Positions 31,440 through 43,376 of a stretch of DNA of 64,000 nucleotides are shown here, in pieces. The translations under genes and the position numbers were made by a program. Source of the DNA: Pezicula radicicola. Lineage: Eukaryota; Ascomycota; Leotiomycetes; Helotiales; Dermateaceae. The notes under the pieces were generated by a model. It was not told the DNA's origin and did no database searches. It worked only from the letters and a program-made list of their open reading frames with translations. Every line of letters begins with the position of its first letter. Positions within the stretch are counted from its first letter, which is position 1. The stretch covers positions 310,001-374,000 of the forward strand of contig PDUO01000008.1 of NCBI GenBank assembly GCA_003008705.1. Direction: 5' to 3'.

Positions 31440-34400
31440 TATTCACCCCCCCCCCTCTTCTACCTCCTCTTCTATCTCCTCCTCCCCCTCCTCCTCCTCC
31501 TCCTCCTCCTCCTCCTCTCCCTCTATATCCCTATTAATATACCACTTTCTAGTAGCTATTTTAGTCTGATTTAGAAACTCTAGTATACTAGAGATCCCCT
31601 TTTTAGTCCCTAATAGGGTCTATAGAGTTAATCTTAACTTAGGGATCCCTAAGTCCTCTACTAGTTTATTTCTAGCTAGTAGTATATAGTCTTTCCTACA
31701 GCTTAGTAGTAAGTGGTTAGTATCCTCTACCTGGCTACAGCTATATTTATTATTAGAGGCTATTTGGAGTCTATATAGGTAGGATTTTATATAGCTATAC
31801 CCTAGTTTAAGCTGAAATAAGGTACTAGCTAGCTCCTTCTTAGTTCCCGGGGGTAGAGATATTCTTTTCCTAATAGTCCAGCTATATAGCTTACTATAAG
31901 TACTTAGTTTTAGGCTGTTTAGTTACTCCCTATCCCTATCTTAGTTTAGTATAGTTCCTAGAACTCCAAAACTAGTAGAGTTAGAGATAGGGGCCCTTGT
32001 TGTAGTATCCTTAGCTAGTTCTATCAGCCTTTTCGTTTCCAACTACCTCTTTATAGCCCGGAACCTAGGCTATAATAGTACTAGTACCCTTTTCATGAAT
32101 TAGTTTAGTAGCTTATATAGCCCTAATTTATTGTTCTTGGCCTAGGTTATCCGAGGGAGTTAGTAATCTATATATTCCAGCTTGGTTATCGGAGTATATA
32201 TAGTAATTATAGCCTCTAGAGGCTACTATACTAGTATACTCTAGGGCCCTAGTAACCCCTTCTAGTTCCCCATTATAGACTAGTTGGTTTCTACCTATAT
32301 TGACTTTTTCTATATACTTAGTAGCCCCCCTAGGGTTATAAGCTACAACCCCTACGCCAATTCCCTAGTATTTATCTCCTACTAGGCCTGAAGTATCAAT
32401 ATAAATACAGGCTACCTTAGGGCCTAGATTTCGGAGGGTAGAAAGGTACTCTTTTACTTCTTCTTCCTTAGAGAGGCTACTAATTATAACCTTATAGGGT
32501 ATATCCTTATCCCAAGGTATAAAATAGAAGGCCCTAAGCCTTTCTAAGCTAGTAGTATCTATATTATTTATATAGTTTTATACTCTTTGGAGTTAGTTAT
32601 CATTAGTTAGTAAGTTTAGGTTAGATTATTGGTTTTTTTATAGTTATTCCTTAATTAGGTAGTAGTTAGAGAGTTTTAAGGCTCTTACAGTATATTTTCG
32701 TATAGTATAGTTTAGTCGGACGCTAGGGGGGGGTAAGGTAGCCTCTATTTCCATAGCCTGTATAGGGGCTGTATGAAATACCCCTAAAATCTTACGTAAG
32801 GCTAGGTTTTGGAGCCCTTGTAAGGGTTTAGTTAGCCTCGCTTACCCTTTCCACTAAATAGGGGTACTGTAGTCAACTATACTAGCTATATAAGCTATAT
32901 AGAGCTGTCTAGTCGAAGTAGGACTTAGGCCCCTCTCTATATTAGTTAACCTAGCTATTCTATAGAAGGCTTACCAGCCCTGAGAGACCCTAATATTATA
33001 GTACTCTTTAAAGGATAAACTAGGGTTGAACCAAATACCTAGCTACCTAACTAGTACCTTTGGGGTTATAATCTCTTGGTTAGGTAGGGTTAGAGTAGCT
33101 TTCTTAGCTACTTTAGTCTTCGAAAAGTATATTAGCTTGGTTTTAGCTAGGTCGAATTTAATAGCTTTAGCCTCCCCTAGTTAGTATAGTTCCTTTATAG
33201 CCCTTTCTAAGGTAGTTATATTCTGTTTATAGCTATTTAAGGTAGTTATTAGGGAAATATCGTCTATATAGGATAAAACCTTTATATCTAGAGACTTATA
33301 TAAGTCCCTAGTATATATTAGGAATAATATAGGTAATATTAGGCTATCCTATGGTATTCCTGTAGTTATAGGGGAGAAGGCCTCTATACTATTATCGAAA
33401 GATAGCCTAAGTTACCTATTATTAAGGAATAAGCTAACCCAGGCTATTAGAGAGCTAGGGAGCCTTAGTTCCTTTATAACTAATAGTAACTAGTTTTTAG
33501 AAATATAGTCAAAGGCTCCTTTAATATCTAGGAACAGAGTACTAGCCTTCTTTTTACTAGCCTTAGCTACCTCTACTTTATTAGTTAGAATTAGGGCTAT
33601 ATCTATAGTTGACTTCTTTAGTCTACCCCCTATTTATAAGGGGTGGAGTAGATTAGTGGTCTCTACTAAGTAGCCTAGCCTTTGGGCTAGTATTCTTTCA
33701 CTAACCTTGCCTAAGTAATTAAGTAGTACTATAACCCTATAAGCCTTAGGGGTACTATAGTCTAGTTTCCCTAGCTTTTTTAGTATAGCTCCAGTAGCTT
33801 CCTTCTAGTATTTAGGGTAGTAGCCAAGGTTTAGTAGGGTAGAGTATAGCCTAAAGAATACTATAGGTATAGTATTATAGGCCTTAGTAACTAGTTCTTG
33901 GGTAATTTAGTCCGGACCAGGTATTTTACTCTTTATCTTAGTAGAGTATACGTTTTTTAACTCTACTTTCGATAAGTTAGGCCACTTCCAATTTAGGCTA
34001 GTCCTATAGTTATCCTAGCTAGGGGGTAAGGTTATAGGAGGGGGAGGAAAGAGTATATTTCTAAAAGTATTATACTTATCGGTAAAAGTCTCTTATACCT
34101 CTAGACTATTAAGGTATATAATAGGTAGTATTTACCCTATTTAGAAGTCTTTAGTATAACTCATAGCCTTAAATATAGCCTTAGGGTCTTCCTTTTCTAG
34201 AAATAGATTCCAATATTCTTAATAGCTTGAAAATAGATGTTTTTAGCCTATAAATACTACCTTAGGCTATTCGGGTCCCTATAGGTAAGCCTCTGAGCCT
34301 ATAGTATAGTAGACCTTAGGGCCTTTAAATTGGAGTTCTACTATAGTTTAGGAGTAGGCCCTAACTTCCTAATCAGGATACTAGCCTTGGCTACTATATT

Positions 34401-35330
34401 AATAAGCTTAGTAAGCTCTTCTGTAGCCCTATCTAGCCCCCTAGTTATAGCTAGCTCCTTGTTTTATATAATACTAACTCTAACTTCTCTAGTTATCTCT
34501 AAGTTAGAGGTAGTTAGGCTAGTTAGGTTATAAAACTCNGTAGAATCAAGGTAACTACCCCTAACTTAAAGCTATAATTGGGAGGTAAATAGGTCCTAGT
34601 CTACTAGGGCTGTATTATATAGGCTAGGCCTAATTGGGAAGGTAGGATTAAGCTCTTTATTGCCTGAAATAGTAAAAAGGAGCCTAAAGTAGTCTAAACC
34701 TATATCCCTAACTACTTACTAGTCTGAAATAACTGAACTAAGTAAGTTAGTAGCTAGGGTAAGGTCTATTATACTCTCCCTTTCTATATATAGCCTATAG
34801 AAGGTACTTATTCCCGGCCTATTTAGGAGGTTTAGACTATTTTCTTCTATCCACAAGGCTAGTTCATTAGCCTCTATAGATATAGGGCTAAGAGGGTCCT
34901 ACTAAGGGTGGTGTATATTAAAGTCCCCTAGAACTATAGTATTTAACCCTATATTAGACCTATATAGGTATCTTTCTAGGGTATATAGGCCTGAATCCCC
35001 TAAGTCTTTCTTATTATAGATATTATAGATCTGGAAGTTATAGTTTCCCTCTATTATATTTAGTATTAGAAAGTTAGGGTCTTGTAGAGGGTTATTAGCT
35101 ATAGTTATAGCTATAGTAGGTTTACAGCCTTTTGAAATATAGGCTAGGGTTNNGGGTTATAGTACTATACTAGGTAGTATTTAAGTAAAACCAGGGTATG
35201 AAATAGACCTATTACTAGTAGAGCCCTCTATAGTTATAATATAGGGCTCTTATACTAATATTAAGTCTACTTTTAGTTCTATAGTAGCTTGGAGAGTACT
35301 CTCTGTAGCTACTAGGGATCTATTTAGGTT
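31440..35330 (-). pseudogene. LINE ORF2 (endonuclease, reverse transcriptase, RNase H)
   Basis: Minus-strand frames show a reverse transcriptase with the GIPQGS-like motif (GIP then stop at 33345-33365), ILPILFLIY and the catalytic box LSYIDDISLI (about 33255-33285). RNase H follows with YIDTSGLVGDKYWGIGVGVV (about 32340-32400), then a terminal knuckle-like SQVEDTNHLLLSCRKDY (about 31690-31740) and a poly-glutamate C-terminus. The endonuclease at 34.2-35.3 kb is the most heavily mutated part. Stops are mostly TAG/TAA at former CAG/CAA/TGG codons. Dead copy. Confidence 0.75.
31446..31526. repeat. TCC/GGA microsatellite encoding poly-Glu
   Basis: A run of C followed by imperfect (CTC/TCC)n units. 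On the minus strand it is (GAG/GAA)n in the ORF2 frame, so it forms an acidic C-terminal tail of the LINE protein rather than a free-standing microsatellite. Confidence 0.7.
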
Positions 35331-35339
35331 TACTTATAG

Positions 35340-37141
35340 TACTTTAAGGGAACTACTAATCATAGACTAGTATTAGAGGTCCTTCCCTTTATAGCTAGTC
35401 TAAATTCATAAGTTAGACTATCTGTAGTATATAGTTCTTTATAATTAGTATAGACTAGTGCTAAGTATAGGTACTTAGAGCCTTTAGCCTTGTAAATAGG
35501 GTAGTAGTACTGTCTTGTAGCGTAGTTTTCGCTATATAGCCTATATCTAGAGGCTCTTTTACAGTATTACTCTAAGTGGCTGAAGCCTTGGTATTTAGAG
35601 TACTATGTAGAGGGGGCTATAGAGTGGTATTTCTCTACCCTTACACTAATACCCCCTATATAGAGTCTATTTTATATAGCCCTTTGGGCTTCTTCCTCTA
35701 TAGTAAAGGCTACTACAATAGAGCCTATAAGTTGTATTTCCCTCTTATTTATAGGGGTTAGCTAATAGGGGTTCCCTATGGGCTTGTAGCCTTTGTTAAA
35801 GGTAGTAATTTCATCCCTAATAAGGCCTAGGCCTATAGGGGAATTAAAGTCTATAATAGGGACTCTATATAATACTACCTTATACCAAGGTTTATCTTTT
35901 TAGGTAGTTTAGAAGGGGGTTATATATTACTATATAGCTTGTTTCTCTTGTAGGAAGCTAGTAGTAAAGGGGTTACTAGTTGTAATAACTAGGTTACCTA
36001 GTAGGGACTTAGTAATAGAGGCTACTACTGGGCCTTTTACTCCCTTAGCTTCAAAAGCTCTGTTAATACTATTATATATAGCTAGGGCTGAAAATTAGGC
36101 CTGAATAGTATCTTATGATCGAATAAGAACTAGTCGATTTAAGGCCCTATTTATCTTAGGCTTTTAGGTAGGTTTTATAGGTTTTTTACCTATAATTGTC
36201 TATCCATTAGGATCCCCTGTATTTCGGGCTACTTTAGTGGCCCAGGTAGCCTGGGGAGTGGTTTAGGTAGGTTGGGCTAGGGTAGGTTGGGGAGCTTGAA
36301 TAGCCTATGGCTTTGGGGGGCCTTGGGGCTTCTGGTTTAGGCTCCGGGCCTGGTTTTCGATTTTTCTAGAGGCTTCCTCTAGATTAGCTATTTAGGAGGT
36401 AATTATAGCTGAAGCCTTAGTAAGGGTACCTTTTTCGGTTAGCTCCCGAAATACCTCTAATAGGTTAAGTAGCTTGGTTTATTCGTTTCGGTTACTAGTT
36501 AAGGTATAAGCCTCTATAAGAAGATCTCTAGAAGCTAGAATAGCTTCTCTAGTACTATTATAGGTAGTGTTAGGGCCTCTATATTCCTTTCGGGGTTGGT
36601 CTTGGGTTATTGTAGAGGGCCTCTTCCGTAACAAGGGCCTAAGGGAGCCTGTAGCTCCAGGGGCCAGGAAGCCTGTAGCTTCAGGGGCCAGGGAGCTATT
36701 CGGGCCAGGGGCCAGGGTACTACTATTATAGGCTCCAGGGGCCTGGGAATAGGTAGTTCCAGGGGCCAGGAAGCCTGTAGCTTCAGGGGCCTGGGAAGTA
36801 GTGATTCCAGTGGCCAGGGAGCCTATAGCTCTAGGCTGTTGTAGGGGGTTGAATTGGCTAGTTGAGTGATTTTGTGGGGTAGAGGGGTAGGAGTAGCCAG
36901 TGCTATTACCCGAAGAGCCTAAGGCTACGGGGCCTTGTAGGCCCGAGTACCCTATATTCTGGCCTGAGGCAAAGTGGTTAGGGCCGGTAGAAAAGAATTT
37001 TTCAGGTTCCGGGGCCCCTAGGGGGTCAGAAGAGGGGATTTCTTCGAATTGGGAGGTCCTTAGGGCCTCTAGTTCACTAGTATATTGGCTATTAGTGTAG
37101 CTAGTGGCCCTAGGGGTCTCTACGGAGCTTTCGGTATCCAT
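35340..37141 (-). pseudogene. LINE ORF1 (Gag-like, CCHC zinc-knuckle region)
   Basis: The ATG at 37141 opens 220 uninterrupted codons (to 36479) of low-complexity Ser/Pro/Gly/Thr sequence with imperfect repeats of APEATGFLAPG type. After the first stop the frame continues: GLGLIRDEITTF, KREIQLIGSIVVAFTIEEEA, LYIGGISVRVEKYHSIAPST, then the knuckle region, where nearly all expected cysteines read Tyr (CSKCQGF as YSKYQGF, CRLC as YRLY). Cys to Tyr is TGY to TAY, a G-to-A change. The first 660 bp retain much higher GC than the rest of the element. Confidence 0.72.
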
Positions 37142-37250
37142 TGAGTCGAACTGGGGGGGGCTAGAGGCTAGCCCTTCTTGAAAGGGGTCGTCGGAGTCTA
37201 TTCTATATATATAGGCCCAACGCTAGGGTCAAATACTATATAGAGTTCGA

Positions 37251-37713
37251 AAAATAGTAAGTGAGAGGAGGGGATTCCTCTAATACAAAAAGTAAGGCTC
37301 TAGCAGTAGTAGGTAAAAATCACAAAAAAGGTTGTAGTGGTATTGTTTAGTTTATATTATAGTAATTTCTAAATATATAAGTTCTATAAGAAGCTATTCT
37401 TAGAGAGAGTAGACTTATATTATTATATATTACTCTATTATATTAGTTATATAGTTATATATTAGTAGTATACTTAATTAGTACTTTATTTAGCTTATTA
37501 GTAAGAAGTATAAAAAATTATATTTTAAGCTAGTAAGTTTCTTAAGGGAAACCTTTAGTAGTCTAGAGGTACTAGTATTAAATTAAACTATAGTTATAAA
37601 TCCTCTTAGAAAGGTTCTTTATTTTATTAGAGATAAAGAGAATATAAATTACTACTTATATAAGTAGTATAAAATCCTTATATTAAGGTTATTATTTTAT
37701 TAGTATTTAAATA
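37251..37713. other. Unclassified AT-rich repeat DNA
   Basis: Between the LINE 5' end and the solo LTR. 37251-37340 may still be LINE 5' UTR; the rest is AT-rich without ORFs. The sequence continues after the LTR at 38430, which shows that the LTR inserted into it. Confidence 0.4.
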
Positions 37714-38429
37714 CTCTTTGTTGTATTATATAATATAATTACGCACTATAAATGCCCTGTAGCTATAGTGATCTTTAGTGGTCACTAAAGCCCTGTAATA
37801 ATATTTACTACTTTCGTGTATAACTCCGGCTATATTAGTCACGTGACCTTAGTTTCTGTATTATATACTTCCTTATTAGGAATAGTACATATAAGACACT
37901 AAACTAGCCGAATCGAACGGATAGGGAAGGAGAAAACTAAACCAGTAGTTTTCTAGTTATAAACTAGTTTTTAGTTCGCAAGGAAAGACTACTTGTTTAA
38001 GCAGGAATAGCGAGGTCTAATTAAGTAGACTAAATAAGGCAATTCGTACGAACTACCTATTACAGTAGTCCATATGACTATGCGCTTATAATACATGTTT
38101 TATTTTGTTTTATATTGTTTTATTTCATTAGTGTTTTATAAGTAAAGCAAAGCTTTCCTAACTTAGTAGTTTATACGAACTAGTCTATACTAAATGTAGT
38201 AGTCTTTACGACTAGCCTTTTTGTATATAGATAGCCTCTCTTTCTGAGTAGATAGATAACTTCGAATTCAAGTCTTTAGTTCTATATATTATTGCCTCTT
38301 ACTTGTCTAAAATCTGTTCAACGCACCTCCTACTACCCTATATTTATAGTATGCTTTAGGCTGTGCCTATTCTACCTACCTACCTGCCCTAATCCACCCT
38401 ATACTTATAGCCTGTAACCTGATACTCTT
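37714..38429 (+). repeat. Solo LTR with 5-bp target duplication CTCTT
   Basis: The LTR is 37719-38424 (706 bp), starting TGTTGTATTATATAATAT and ending CCTGTAACCTGATA. It is flanked by CTCTT at 37714-37718 and 38425-38429, as left by LTR recombination after a single insertion. It keeps CpG and CpA sites (GTCACGTGAC, CGAATCGAACGG) that are mutated in the related LTRs at 30176, 46166 and 60483, so it is younger or escaped RIP. It is the best reference sequence for this LTR family. Confidence 0.82.
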
Positions 38430-39336
38430 ATTTTAATATATATAAGAGGTTATTCTTATAGAATAAAAATCCTATATATATATAGGTTATTTTAATTATA
38501 AAGAAATAATAATATTTATATAGTATAATATAATTTAGGACCTAAGGTTCTAGTTTTATATATATATAAAAATAAACCTTTTAGCTAGACTTGATATATA
38601 GGGTCTATACCTCTACTTAATATAAGTAGTAGAGGGTTTATATTTTAGTAAGCTTAGTATATATAACTTAATTTTTATTTTTAGAGGCTTAATATAAGGC
38701 CTATATAGTACTATAATATATATATAGTCTATATAAACTAAGTAAAATTAAATACCTTACTTAGTACTAAAACTAGAACTAAATTAAATTTAAAAATTAA
38801 TTAAATTTATAATCTTTTTTAAATAAGTAGATTAAAATAGTTTATAAAACTATAAATTAAATTAATTATAATAGCCTAGTTATTAGAGTTATAATTTTAG
38901 TTAATATACTATATTAGACCTTATATAGTATATTACTATAAACAGTACTATTTACTTACTAAGTAAATTTATTTAACTATAAAATAGCTTCTTCCTTTAT
39001 TATTTCCTTTAAAGGAGATAAGTTACTAGGTTACTCCAATAATATAGAGTAATTAGTAAATACAGACTTATTCCCGAAAATAAATAGCTTTATACCTTAT
39101 ATAGATAGCTCTAAAAAAGCTCTTAATAAATACTTATATTATAATTCTAAAGAAGAACTATATAGTAAGGAATTAGCTATAAAATATATAGAAAAGGAGT
39201 TTAATTTTAAGAGGAATAATATTAAAGTATTAGGTACTTTATAATCTATAGTTAATTTAAAAATAACTAAAAGATTTAAAGATAAACTAAATACTAGTAA
39301 TTTTTATAAGACTATTAAAATTACCTTTAATAAAAC

Positions 39337-39465
39337 TACGAAGGATAGATTAATTTATATTAAGCCTGGTCCAAGCGTTTTTACTATGAAATAGGCCAAC
39401 ACGTGACTGATTTATATGAAGAAACGCTTAGACCAGGCTTAATACAAATTAATCTATCCTTCGTA
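39337..39465. mobile_element. 125-bp fold-back MITE, TA target duplication
   Basis: 39339-39463 is an almost complete inverted repeat: it starts CGAAGGATAGATTAATTTAT with AAGCCTGGTCCAAGCGTTT inside, and ends with the reverse complement. TA is duplicated at 39337-39338 and 39464-39465. It interrupts the RIP-mutated copia gag region but is itself not AT-saturated. CGAAGG ends and TA duplication suggest mobilisation by a Tc1/mariner (pogo/Fot-like) transposase; the mariner at 54926 also ends in CAAAGGC/CGAAGGC. Confidence 0.75.
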
Positions 39466-41288
39466 GTATAAAACTAATAGATAGATATTTTAATAAGCTT
39501 ATAGAAACTAACTATAAGTCTTATTCTAATATAGATAAATATATAAGTATTATATAATTATCTAGTCTTTATTTAAAAGACTTAGAATATAAACTAAATA
39601 ATATATTTATAGTTTAGATTCTATTTAAAGGATTAACTAGTCCTTTTAACTCCTTTACCTCTAGAAAAGTTAAAGAACTAAGTAAAGAACTAAATAAAGA
39701 CTCTTAATTTACCTAAGACTATATCTAAATTAATTTTAGAAGAGGCTAGAATAAAATCTAATATAGATTTAGAAGCTAATAAAGTCTATAGTAATAAAGG
39801 CTCTTTTTATACTAGTCATAAAAAGAAAGGATATATAGAAGCTATATATTTTATTAAGTACCTAGAGCTAAAAGTTAAAAATAAGTCTAATAAGACTAAG
39901 AATAAGTCTAAGTCTAAGAATAAATCTAAATCTAAAGAAAATAAGGATAATACTAAGGATAAAAATAAAGAAGCTATTAAAGAGCTTTCTAATAAAATTA
40001 TTATATATATATTTAGTAATAATCTTAATATTAATAATTTAGATCTTATAAGTCCTAGTAATTATACTACTATTATAGAGACTAATATTAATAAAAAATA
40101 TAAGTACTTAGATAATAAGATTATTTTAGACTTTAGAGCTATAGAGTATTATACTCCTAATAGGGATTAGCTTATAGACTTAGTAGAAGTTAATAATAAG
40201 TCTATAACTATAACTAATAGTATTAAAATACCTATTAAAGCTATAGGTAAAATTCCTATTTTAGTAGATAATAAAGAACTAGTAATAACTAATATTAACT
40301 ATATTCCTAATATAAAATCTACTTTAATAAGCCCTAGGGAGCTAACTAATAAAAGGTAGACTATTTTATTTAAAGGAAATAGTACTATATTAAAACATAA
40401 GTCTAAAAGTAAGATAGAAGAAGTAGTATAGTAAAGTAATACTTACTATCTAAATATTCTAATTAATTTTACTAAATTAGAACCTATTATATATAGGGTA
40501 GATAGTCTATTTAGTATAGAAAGTACTATAATAGATAATAGTCTAGATATATTATATAGATACTTAGGGTACTTAAATAAGGATTATCTATATGAAACTA
40601 TAGACTATATAAATAGTCTTAATTTAGATTTATATAAGGATAAGTAATTAATTAATTATAATCCTTACTACTATAGAAAATTTAAAGAAATAGTTAGTAG
40701 AAAACCTTTAAAGGCCTCTAAAGATATACTTACTTTCTTTGATTCAGATATATTAGGCCTTATTAAGATTAAAGGCTTAGAAGAAGAAAGGTATATATAA
40801 ACTTTTACTTATAGAAAGACTAGAGCTATATAGATTTATCCTATTAGATTTAAGTTAGAAGCTATAGATAATATTATAAGCTTTTATATACTAATAGCTA
40901 TATAATTTAAAATTAGTATAAAAGGCTTTATGTTACGACGCGTTCGCCAATATTCGTATTGGCTAATGCGACGTCTTATTGGCCAATAAGAACCCTGAAT
41001 GCGACTGCGGCACGTGTTGATCAATACGGCAAATCAATATTCCGACGACCTGACGTCAAGTCAATAGTCAATATTTCCTCACTTTTTACCTTACATTAAT
41101 ATAATAATCTATTGCCCTTCTATTAATATTTACCTTACTCCAATAATAATATATCTATTCCTTACTTATATCCTTACTTTCGATAGATTTTGGGTAGTTT
41201 TGAGTAGTAGATTCAAGCCTATTTAATAGGTAATTCCCCCTCTATAACCCAGCCCATAAGTCAAGTCTATATTGTCTCACTACTTACT

Positions 41289-43232
41289 ATGCTTCGATTC
41301 AGAACCCCAAGCTCTCCCTCCAGGCCTTCTAGACCTCCGGGCCTTCCCCAACCTTCTACGCAGCCTCAAAATCGCCTAGGAACCCACACAAATCATCCAA
41401 ATGTAGCCAGCAACCAGAGCCAGGCTAGTCCTTCTACACTACCTACTCAGGCCCAAGCTCGGCCCAGAGCCAGACCTCACTTCGAATTCGATCCTGTAGA
41501 CCCTCACTCTTCCCCACAAGGCACCGATTTCCTCCCAGCTAAAGTACCCGAAATAGAGGCCCAGAAACGCGATTGTTGGTCTTCTACTATTAAAGAGGAG
41601 TTTTATCGGAGGCTTGAACTTCAACCAAATCGCTCAGTTCTTTCTGGAGAGAAGCGTGGTGATTACAGATACTGGCTTAATAACCCTAAGGGCCCAGTTC
41701 GTGGTGGTACACCTGCAGAGCTCCAGAAGGATCGGAATCGTCGCCATGAAGCCTTGGAGCACTTTGAGCTTCAAGATAGCCAGGTATATCGAAGAGCAGA
41801 GATAATCAAAGGCCATCAATACCCTGCCCGCTATGCTGCTTGTATATATGATGCTTTCGAGCTTATTGCTCAAACCCATATAGCTCTCAAGCACTTTGCT
41901 ATTCGGAAGACCTTTGAGCGAGTTAGAGAGTGCTATTATGGGATCACTGAGATGGACGTTAAATGGGTTGTTGAGCGTTGTTCTCTTTGCGACGAAAACT
42001 CTAGGCCTCAATCCAAACCTAGTATTACACCAATCACTAGTCGGGGGCCAATGATGAGAATTGTTATTGACTTAATGGACTTCCGAACTCAACCAGATGG
42101 GCCACATAAATGGGCTGCCCAGCTTAAGTGCCCATTTTCGAAGTCTATTTGGCTTAGGCCACTTACAGATAAGGAAGCAGAATCAATTGAGGCTATATTT
42201 GAGCTATGGTGTGCAGATAATGGCAGGCCTTGGGCTGTGTGAGTAATCCCGACTTTATTTTTTGATGTCTCTTTTTTTATTACTCCAGGCGAATTACAAG
42301 AGCCCACAGCTAATTTATATAGCTATTGCGATAATGGCCCTGAATTCAAGGGTGCCTTTGTACGATTCTGTAAACGAAAACGAATCCCTATTATTCGAGG
42401 CCGTGCATACCATCCCCAAACTCAAGGCTCTGTTGAAAGAGCTAATCGTATATTCAAAGAACGACTTCGAGCAGCCCGTGGAGAAGAAGATACCAATGAT
42501 TGGGTTAGATTTCTCCCAGATATTCAAGAGGTTATTAATACAACTCGCCCACAGGGTCTTCCCCAAGGTGTTACTCCATTTGAGGTTTTCCACTCTAGAA
42601 AGCCTTGGTAACTCACTCACCGGCTCAATGAGATTGAGATTGACGACAATGAAGAACTAGAGCTTGAAGAAGAAGATATTGAAGTAGAAGAAGCCAATGA
42701 GCCTTTTATTCTCTCTGAATTACAGAAGAGAGTTGCTGAGTATAATACTAGGGAGGCTGATAAGATGAGAAAAAGAGGAGGCCCTACTACTGAATTTAAG
42801 AAGGGAGATCTTGCTCTTCTCTTTATTCCAAAGCAATATCGAGGTAATTCAGAGGCTCTTCGTTTACCAGTTCGAGTTATTAAGAAGACGAAGAATACCT
42901 ATACTCTTCTTTCAAAACATGGAATCCTTACTGGTGGCCACCAAGCTTCATCTCTGAATAAGCCAAGGAGCGAATTTGACTGCAATTTGCCAGAGGATGG
43001 GCCAGAGGGTTGGGATTCTAAAGGGTCAAAGATTAAACGAATCACTCTACCAAAGGCAGTGGCTGCTGAAAACTCACGTCAATCCATTGGTGCTATGCAA
43101 AAGGCAGCTAGAAAGGCAGGGAAACGCAAGGCAATTGCCTCTCCACAGCATGAGCAAGATGAATTAGATACAGAAGAAATAGTAGAGGAGGTAGTTGTAA
43201 ATAGAGGCCCATCTAAAAGGCGTCGGGTTTGA
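41289..43232 (+). CDS. Ginger-like DDE integrase-type transposase (one intron, one in-frame stop)
   Basis: The ATG at 41289 starts a Pro/Ser/Gln-rich leader. Then follow a helical domain, an integrase zinc-binding region (HIALKHFAIRKTFE ... VVERCSLCDENSR: H-x3-H.. C-x2-C) and the catalytic core with the first Asp in VIDLMDF, the second in SYCDNGPEFKGAF and the Glu in HPQTQGSVERANRIFKERL. After DDE come a Glu-rich linker and KGDLALLFIPKQYRG, a chromo/SH3-like or GPY-type tail, and a basic C-terminus ending GPSKRRRV (nuclear localisation). An intron around 42236-42295 joins the blocks; its exact splice phase is uncertain. A TAA at 42609-42611 (RKPW-stop) interrupts an otherwise open frame and could be CAA or CGA to TAA. 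If so, the copy is one mutation from full length. The resemblance is to KRBA2/Ginger-type integrases rather than gypsy polyproteins. Confidence 0.8.
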
Positions 43233-43302
43233 TTTTTGATTTCTAATTTTGTAATATCTATTAGTTATATATATACTATATTGTTATAAAATCGTATTGA
43301 CT

Positions 43303-43376
43303 AATAAGACGTCTTATTAGCAAATAAGACGTCTTATTCGTATTCGCTGGCATATTGGTCAATAAGACGTCTTATT
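43303..43376. repeat. Three subterminal 16-bp palindromes
   Basis: AATAAGACGTCTTATT occurs at 43303-43318, 43323-43338 and 43361-43376, just inside the right end of the Ginger-like element, with partial copies (GTCTTATTGGCCAATAAGA) near both tips. Repeated subterminal palindromes are typical transposase-binding sites; the role is inferred. Confidence 0.6.

Larger units (their letters stand above)
31290..37250 (-). mobile_element. Tad1-like LINE (non-LTR retrotransposon), RIP-degraded
   Basis: On the minus strand the order is a Gag-like ORF1 with CCHC region (37141 to about 35340), then apurinic endonuclease, reverse transcriptase, RNase H and a terminal Cys/His region (about 35330 to 31440), with an A-rich stretch (31247-31283 as T on the plus strand) after it. 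This is the Tad1/I-clade layout of fungal LINEs. Many in-frame stops and Cys-to-Tyr changes make it inactive. Undetermined bases occur at 34539 and 35152-35153. Both boundaries are approximate and no target duplication was identified. Confidence 0.8.

Noticed and set aside
31446..31526. Independent microsatellite or telomere-like repeat
   Set aside because: It is in frame at the C-terminus of the LINE ORF2 as a poly-Glu tail and is not a telomere motif.
41289..43232. gypsy/Ty3 polyprotein integrase
   Set aside because: No reverse transcriptase, protease or LTRs; TIRs and a 4-bp TSD bound a unit with only the integrase-like gene.
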